A stretch of 64,000 nt of DNA from positions 4,154,001 to 4,218,000 of the forward strand of contig JABRWF010000001.1 in NCBI GenBank assembly GCA_018343915.1, written 5' to 3'. The notes below the pieces were generated by a model. That model saw only the letters and a list, made by a program, of their open reading frames with translations. It did no database searches and was not told where the DNA came from. Source of the DNA: Agroathelia rolfsii. Taxonomy: Eukaryota; Basidiomycota; Agaricomycetes; Amylocorticiales; Amylocorticiaceae. This document shows positions 57,332 through 64,000 of this stretch, in pieces. The position numbers and the translations under genes were made by a program. The first letter of the stretch is position 1, and every line of letters starts with the position of its first letter.

Positions 57332-59715
57332 ATGGGCAACCGATTCTCCAGCCTACACTCTGGGCTCTCGCAGCTTCAAGATATCCTCAATCACCAGCGC
57401 GAGCTCTCCGACCGCCTCACAAAGGACTCGCCTGGCATACCTGTCCCAAACCCCACGAGGGCGTTTTGGACGGTACCGGCGGCGGCGATTGCCGATTATC
57501 GGTCGACGCAGGGTGGGGTACCGGCGTACGCAGATATTGTTATTATCGGGTCTGGGATTACGGGTACGTATGTCTATGATGATGACATACGCTCTTTTGT
57601 TGCTATATTTTCTGGATTTGTGGATCGCAATTGGGGGGCTTGATACTGAAGAAGGGGGAATGTCTCTTCAGAGTTCACTCACCATGATTTTCAATTTAAC
57701 AATTCCATTTTCATTTATATCTTGGTGTTTTGATGCAAGGGCATATTGAATGGGGTATACTGATTACTTTTCCTTACTGCTACTCACACAGGCACTTCTA
57801 TTGCACGAGAACTATTTGAAGATGAGCATGGGCAAACGCTGAACGTTGTCATGCTCGATGCGCGTGAGATATGCACAGGCGCGACAGGCCGGTGAGCAAA
57901 TCCAAATTACCCCCACACTGGCATGCATGCTGATTGTTTTATGTTCAACGATACTGTAATTTCAATGGCATCTTCCAGAAACGGTGGGCATATCACACCC
58001 GTTCTCTACTCAGAATACCCCCTACTAAGAGCGCGGTATGGTGCCACCATGGCTGCAAAGCATATACGCTTCCGCCTCGCACACAGGCATGCTCTTGGCC
58101 TGGTCGCTCTAGAGGAGGCAGAGGCAGAGGCAGAAACTGCCTGTGGACAAGATAACAAAGGAGAGTTGGATTTGTGTCAGTACAGAGAGACCGAGGCATT
58201 GGACGTGTACTACAATGAAGAAGCGTGGGCGGACGCTAAGGCGTTGCTGGAGGTATTCAAGGCCGGCATGCCCAAGGAGGCGAGTGCGTACAAGGTGTAT
58301 GAGAAACGCGAGGCGCTTGAGGTGTGTTATACACTATCTGTCTTTTCGCTTTCACCCTTTCCCCCTTGCTGCTATTCTTGACTTTCATATGAGCGGGAAA
58401 TTGAACTTACCTGTCTGTTGTTGCGTCTTTTTTGCCCGGTCATAGAGATACCAGCTGGCGCCGCACACAGTGGGCGTGATCAGCATACCGGCGGCATCTA
58501 TCCATCCTTATCGGCTCGTGACGAAGATCCTAACGAGGTTGCTAGCGGAGCACCCAAAGTGAGTAAATGAAAGCAAAAAACCCAAAACACACAAACGACT
58601 AAATTCTAATGCCTATCTCATTTCTGATCAGCTTTCAGTTATACGCCAATACGCCCGTCACCTCCATTTCAGTGGACCACGGTGCTCCGGGACCGAAGAA
58701 AAGTAAAAGCTCTGGTGAGAAGCTTTACACCGTGCACACACCCCTAGGCCAGATCCGCACGCCGCACGTCGTACACGCCACGAACGCGTACGCATCTCAC
58801 CTGTTGACTCCAATGCGCAAGAAGATCATCCCCTGGCGTGGCACCATGTCGGCCCAGCGCCCTGGGATGTCTTATCAATCCGCTTCATCCCCATCCACTT
58901 CACCCTCCTGCTCATCTTCACCCCCATCGGGAAAAGCACCTTACTCAACGCCCTTCCCGCCCGGCACACTCTCGCATGTTTTCTATCTGGGCGAGCTCGA
59001 GCATGGGTTCGACTACCTCACGCAGCTGCCCGATGGCGAACACGAGCTGATGATGGGCGGCGCGGGGCTGCACGCGAAGGATCTCGGCAACGCGGACGAC
59101 CGGACGTATAATGCACACACGGCGATGCATCTCTCCGGTGCGTTGTCCGTCATGTTTGGCGAGCGGAATTGGGGTTCGGAAAAGAGGGTGGAGGTGGTGG
59201 CAAAGGAGGAGGGAGAGAGAGAGGACCGTCATCAACAGGGTGATGAGGGCGAGGCAGGCAGCGATGAGCGCAGCGCCATGGGGGAGTGGTTCGAGGGCCG
59301 TGTTAAGGCGCTCTGGAGCGGTATCATGGCGTACTCGGTGGATGGGATACCCTGGGTGGGTAGGCTGCCCGCCCGCATGTCCGGACGAGTTCCGCCGCCA
59401 TCATCTGCGTTGGCTATGAGAAATTTGCAGGTTTCGTCATCGTCTATTTTCACAAATGATAAGCAGGACATAGGAGTAAGCAAGCACAAAGGCTGGTCGA
59501 TCGCGGACCCGGGAGAGTGGATAAGCGCAGGGTATACGGGCGAGGGCATGGTGCATGCGTGGTTGTCTGGTAGGGCGCTGGCACGCATGATTCTCAATGA
59601 CGATGAGGCTATTAAGGCCTGGTTCCCGGATATCATGCGTGTGGATGTCAAGCGGTGGAAGAAGGCAAAGTTTGAAGGAAAGGCTGAAGAAGGGAGGTGC
59701 GCTCACCGTGCTTAG
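57332..59715 (+). CDS. FAD-dependent oxidoreductase, DAO family
   Basis: Five exons. The N-terminal helix region (MGNRFSSLHSGLSQLQDILN) and PTRAFWT lead into the FAD-binding fold: YADIVIIGSGITG, spliced to TSIARELFE, then MLDAREICTGATGR spliced to NGGHITPVLYSEYPLL. The middle has PAASIHPYRLVTKILTRLLA and YANTPVTSISVD, typical of the substrate domain, followed by TPHVVHATNAYASHLL. The end has DGEHELMMGGAG, GIMAYSVDGIPWVGRL and AGYTGEGMVHAWLSGRALAR, the DAO-family C-terminal FAD contact. Family members oxidise amines or amino acids, giving hydrogen peroxide or passing electrons on. The substrate here is unknown. The stretch 58860-58960 (Ser/Pro-rich) is an unusual low-complexity insertion. The start is the Met directly after the poly-C leader. 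Confidence 0.87.
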
Positions 59716-60103
59716 GCATTGGGTTTCTGGATGGCTACTGCGGCTGATATTGGGATAATTTGTAGTTTTATGGGTTACTGTTACTGTTGTATATTAGCAT
59801 AAACACTTTTTTGTATATGAGAGCATATGCATGTCTTATTTTAGTGTATCGAAGAATCTTGGCCAAACGTCTGCACTCGCGGCTCAGGCTTGAGCTTGGG
59901 CAAGGTCACCATATTGGAATTTCGATCTAGGGAGCATTTCATAGACGGGCCGATAGAGGTTGCAAGTGTGCGACCTGCAGTTATATCATATTAGGGAAAC
60001 AGATGAAGAATACATTATCCCAGAGGCTACAAGTTTATGAGGGTTCCCTTTCAGTTGAATGGTATCGATGATACATTGCATGACATCTAGATCAATATGT
60101 TTG
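59716..60103. other. Convergent 3' region
   Basis: The 3' ends of the oxidoreductase gene (plus) and the J-domain gene (minus) face each other here. AT-rich, no element recognised. Confidence 0.5.
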
Positions 60104-63031
60104 TTACGGCTTGAAGGAGTTCCATGCCTCATTCAGAGCCCCAAACACCCCATTTGCGATCATTCTCTGCTCGACTGTCGTATTACTGGCGTTCAACTAC
60201 GACAAAGAAAGAAAAAGAAGAAACATCAACTAAAGCCATTTCCTTTCGACTGCGAAAAACTCACCTTGTCGGGATGCACACGTGCAATTGCCTTCATGTA
60301 GCGCACTTTAACCTGTGCCGGCGAAATCAACTCGCTCATATTGACCTTAGTCCAGCCAAGCTCGGGCCAGAGCACGGTGTCCAGGCTCTGGATGAGCGCG
60401 CGAATGTTGGTCTCCTTGCCACCCTTCCACGCAGTCAAGCGCGCCTCGACGCTATCCTTCAAGTTGAACCGCTCCGTATCCTCCGCCTCAGCAACCGAGT
60501 TTGCAGCGCGAAGCTTATCGAGCGCTTCTGACGGTACCTGCGTCACGACAGGGCGCACAGGCACGGTTGCAGGCCTCGGCTTAGGCTTCGGTTTAGCCGA
60601 TGCCGCCCCATTCACATTCGCATCCCCACCCCCAGCAGCCTGCGCCGCCAACGTCCTCCGACACCTCCCCGCACCCCGCACCGCCTCAGCCCTCTCCGCC
60701 GCCGGCGCCCACTCCGCGCCCGCCAACGCCTCCCAATCCTTGCCCGCCTCAGCCCACCGCTCCCTGCCCTCCCACGCCTCCGCACGGCGCCGCCACGCTT
60801 TCACGAGCCCGCCCGCAAGATCAACACCGGCGCCCTCCTCCACTCTTTCCACACGCCGCTCCCGCGCGGGGTGGTACCCAGCACCGACAATGTCAATCGT
60901 CGCCTGGCAGTCCTCCACCGCGCCGGCGTACTCGCCCGTCTTGAGTCGCGCCGTCGCACGGTTCGTGAGCAACGGCACGCGCAGGAGGTGCCCCGCGGGT
61001 AAGGACTCCAGCGCGAGTGTGTAGGCTGACGCGGCGTCGGCGTATTGGCCGAGTTTGTAGAGCTCTGTGCCGCGCGTGCGGTGTTGTGTCGCGGTGGAGA
61101 TGGCGGACGGGCTCGCTGGGACGGTTTTACGGGTGATGGGTGATGGGGTGCGTTGAGCGGGTGGGGGTGGTCCGGTGGGTGTGGGTGTGGAGGCAGAGGC
61201 AACGGCAGCGGTGCCGGCGTTTCTGGAGCGTCCTGCGCCGCCGGCGTGCCGGAAGGGAGATTTGTACACGCCTCGACTTTCCGAGGTATTGGTGGATGAG
61301 CCCCCACCGCCGAGAAGGTCCACTTCGGGAGCTGGCGCAGCAGGCGATGCTCTTGCGGAAGACGATGACGAGGCGCTCGGTGCCGTTCTGTCCGCTCCAC
61401 CCTTGGCTGGCCGCGCAGTCTTTGGCTTGCGAGCCTCTTGACTCGGCACCCCCGCATCTTCATCACCATCATCGTCCCTAAATCCACCTCCTTCGACTGC
61501 ATCCTCCATCCACTTGGGCCGCCCGTCTCTGGTAGGCCCCTTCGATGTCGAGGAAGAGGAAGACGAGGCTGCCATGGCCGCCGCACGCTCCTCATACGCC
61601 TTCTGCATGCGCTCCTTCCCAGACGCCCAGAACGCGTTGGCCTTGCTGAACATGCTCAAACCGATCTCGGACGCCTGCGCGAGCAGTTTGTCCGCCTGGT
61701 CCTGGAACGCCTGCTGATTCTGGTTGGGGTTAGAGTCTTGCACGCGCTCTGTCGTTGCGTCGGGTCGCGTCCGGCGGGATGAGCGTTGGGCCTGAGACGA
61801 TCTACGGGGCGCTTGTGTACCGGCGGTGGTGGTAGCGGCAGATGAGGCCGGGGGTCGTGGAGAGGGTGAGGATGACGCGTCGCCGCCAAGCAGAGTTTCC
61901 AGGGCAGCCTGGACGTCCATGCCACTGTCTGTCCTTGCGAGAGCGGCGCGTGCTTGGGCAGGGGAAAAGCCCATCTCGACGATTTGACCGATGATATGTG
62001 GCGGAGGACTAGACACGCGGGAGTTCTGTTGCGCTTGTTTTAAGTATATGCGTGATCATAAGAAATATGCGATTCACCTGCTGAGATGCGGACGCTTTGC
62101 TTCTCTGGCTTCGTCGGGCGGCTGGCGCTGGCTCATCAGCAAAACTATCCTGGTCCAGATCCGACGCGCCATCTTCCAATAGGCCATCTTCACGATTGCC
62201 AAAGTCAAAGTCGCCGGGGTCGTTGCCGTTGGTTGAAGAACGGCTAGGCTGAGAGGGCTTGTTAAAAATCTCGAAATCCAGTTCGGAGTTGTCAGGCTGC
62301 CCTGAAGGCGCAGCAGAGCCGGTCGGTGCAGATCCAAAATCTCCCAAACCCCAGTCATCATCGTCATTGACGGCTGTAGGGGAAGCGGTAGTCGTCGGTT
62401 GGGAAGCCTTCAATGGCGGTGCAGCAGCTAGATCGTCAAATTCCCATGTACCCACGGCAGCGGCTTTGGCTTTTGGAGCAGTCGTGGGAGGGGAAGATGG
62501 CTTCAGAAAATCATCAAATCCGAACGCATCATGGTTCATCTGAGGCTGAGAGTCGCCTAGGCTGGGGGATGCCGATGCAGATGAGCCTAGTGAATCGAGC
62601 CCCGCCCATGCGGACGCCTGTTTCCTGGCGGCCTCTTGATTTCGAAGGATCTTCTCCCTCTGCTCCCTCTCGGCCTGGGCGGCACGCTGTGCCATGGTCA
62701 TGTTAGCCGTCGATGTCGAAGAGCTACCTCCCGCGCTGGCGAACAGATCGCCAAAGGCATCACCGCCAGAGGACGACGACGGCGGTGCGACAGAAGGCTT
62801 GGATGCAGCGGGGGGCGGCTTGTTAGTATACTGAGGAGTGCCAGTGCGAGATTGTGGGTTTGAGGTCGATGCTAGGATCGAGAAAGCGTCATATTGTGGC
62901 CGACTGGGAGGGGTGCCAGCTGGGCGAGATGATGGAGTGAGTGTGTTGCCTAGAGGACGTGCGTTGGCCGAGGTCTTGGACGATGGCTGAGGTGCAGAAG
63001 AGTTCCAGAGATCCGCAAATGAATCAGACAT
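60104..63031 (-). CDS. Auxilin/Swa2-like protein: UBA, TPR and J domains
   Basis: Three exons encode about 960 residues. The N-terminus (MSDSFADLWNSSAP) is Ser/Pro-rich with DAFGDLFASAGG, FGFDDFLK and DWGLGDFG motifs of the kind that bind clathrin and adaptors. A UBA domain follows the 62075-62011 intron (HIIGQIVEMGFSPAQARAAL). Three TPR-like repeats read RTRGTELYKLGQYADAASAY, PLLTNRATARLKTGEYAGAV and VKAWRRRAEAWEGRERWAEA. The C-terminal J domain has LGWTKVNMSELISPAQVKVR and the HPD motif in AIARVHPDK, completed by a last exon (LNASNTTVEQRMIANGVFGA to the stop at 60104). This is the domain order of yeast Swa2, the Hsp70 cochaperone that uncoats clathrin-coated vesicles. The HPD motif is intact, so Hsp70 stimulation is expected. 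Confidence 0.9.
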
Positions 63032-63546
63032 TTTCTTTTTTTCCTGCTACAGGAAGCGCAGAGAAGATGCTAGTGATTTATTATGCACTACTAGCAGTAG
63101 GTCGTACTTGCAGGAGTCTAGTGTAGCAAGTAGTAGTATGACTGAGTATCATGTACACCGCCAAATGCGCGCTTGAGAGTTGCTTCCGGTCTTGTCTTGT
63201 CCATTTACCACTACTACTAGTACTACTACCAGTACCAGTAGCACATTGACGGGCAACTTCAAGTTGATACTGACCAACAAAATCATTTCATCCTCGATTG
63301 ACGTTACAGAAACTGAAATCCTGCTTGAGCTCCCGAATGAGGCCAGATCTCACCACCGGTGAAAAGACACTGATGCCAGTGTCTATTGCTAACCAGGAGC
63401 GCTGAGCCGTTCGCTCGGTAATATCAGCGATTATCTATGCGTTGTCATCCTCTGCTTTCTTTCCCATAAACAATCAAAAATGGAATAAACCGTTACAATC
63501 ATGTTCTGCAACTTTGATAATCAACACTCTAACCTGTCCGACCACC
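63032..63546. other. Divergent intergenic region with ACT microsatellite
   Basis: Promoter space between the auxilin-like gene (minus) and the O-methyltransferase (plus). An ACT/AGT trinucleotide-type repeat lies at 63207-63242. Confidence 0.5.
63207..63242 (+). repeat. ACT-rich microsatellite
   Basis: Imperfect tandem CTA/ACT units (ACTACTACTAGTACTACTAC and following) in non-coding DNA. Confidence 0.75.
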
Positions 63547-64000
63547 ATGCCGCCCACATCCACTCATGCCAGCGGCACTCAACAAGTACTGGCTCTTCTC
63601 TCCGTTATAACAAATGCTGCCAACGCTGCCATGGCAGAGTACGCGGCCCACGGCCTTGATGTACCTAGCATCCATTCCCTCGAGAGTCATCCGATAGACT
63701 TGGATGAGAATGCACTTGAATTGAGAAAGGCTATTAAGACGCTTGAAGGCGCCTGTAATCAATTGTGTGCAACGCTCGCACCACCCTCTCATACTCTACT
63801 AAATGTGAAGTTTCTACTCATTTCCCAGCCATTTCTCACGCTGACTTGGAGATGGATTTACTTCAGAAAACAATTGATACCCTCCGCGACTGTCTCTTGT
63901 TTGCTCTGGAGACAAAAATAGCGGACGTAATTGCTGATCACCCGGGAGGCATACACATCTCCCAGATAGCAGACTCCATAGGCGTTGAGCAAGGAAGACT
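63547..64000 (+). CDS. O-methyltransferase (COMT-like), 3' part outside window
   Basis: The first exon gives MPPTSTHASGTQQVLALLSV, then LRKAIKTLEGACNQLCATLA. An intron (63810-63856, 47 nt) leads to MDLLQKTIDTLRDCLLFALE, then TKIADVIADHPGGIHISQIA and DSIGVEQGRL, the dimerisation and winged-helix region of family 2 O-methyltransferases. The SAM-binding core lies beyond the window, so activity cannot be judged. It is the same broad family as the gene at 33170-35131, but the two N-termini differ, so they are not a recent duplication. The start was chosen from the ATG in ACCACCATGC. An in-frame Met 35 codons upstream is less likely. Confidence 0.78.

Noticed and set aside
60341..61782. Plus-strand frames of up to 227 codons opposite the auxilin-like gene.
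   Set aside because: Shadows created by high GC third positions of the real minus-strand gene.
1..64000. CRISPR arrays, bacterial operons, riboswitches and tRNA genes.
   Set aside because: No regularly spaced repeats, no Shine-Dalgarno-led gene chains and no convincing cloverleaf with A and B boxes were found by eye. A tRNAscan-type search would be needed to exclude tRNAs with certainty.

Overview
The window is nuclear DNA of a filamentous basidiomycete, very probably an Agaricomycete. Nearly every gene is cut by many short GT-AG introns of about 45-70 nt. Several families are ones I know mainly from Agaricomycetes (DUF6533 and DUF6534 multi-pass membrane proteins, the C2 plus NLR N-terminal architecture, secreted CBM19-like proteins), and there is a eukaryotic ribosomal protein gene. 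All gene models below were spliced by eye.

Layout. 1-6.5 kb: the 3' part of a membrane protein gene, a secreted two-LysM protein (minus) and an FLVCR/DIRC2-like MFS transporter (minus). 8.8-10.6 kb: a Ser/Thr kinase (minus). 10.6-13.2 kb: gene-poor, with two MITE-like elements. 13.2-18.1 kb: two tandem DUF6533 membrane proteins. 18.4-21.3 kb: an Mdv1/Caf4-type mitochondrial fission WD40 protein (minus). 22.4-23.6 kb: a truncated C2-NLR relic (minus). 24.6-26.0 kb: a secreted CBM19-like protein. 26.5-29.6 kb: two head-to-tail ubiquitin C-terminal hydrolase genes (minus). 29.6-33.2 kb: AT-rich repeats. 33.2-41.0 kb: an O-methyltransferase and an adenylation-thiolation-reductase (NRPS-like) enzyme on the same strand, flanked by two copies of a ~224-bp repeat. 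43.9-45.1 kb: an HMG-box transcription factor. 46.9-48.7 kb: a DUF6534 membrane protein, with an orphan 3' exon of a paralogue at 51.7-52.1 kb. 52.7-64 kb: dense, conserved, GC-richer housekeeping genes: a Hal4/Sat4-like kinase, ribosomal protein eL19, a FAD-dependent (DAO-family) oxidoreductase, an auxilin/Swa2-like UBA-TPR-J protein, and the start of a second O-methyltransferase cut by the window edge.

How the parts relate. The one clear candidate for a dedicated pathway is the O-methyltransferase plus the A-T-R reductase. By family knowledge such reductases activate a carboxylic acid on a phosphopantetheine arm and release it reductively as an aldehyde. Paired with a methyltransferase this suggests a small methylated carbonyl or alcohol product. 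The nearby HMG-box gene could be a regulator, but only proximity suggests it. The rest alternates between conserved genes and accessory islands holding tandem duplications, gene relics and short inverted-repeat elements, which is the pattern expected of a locally dynamic chromosome region.
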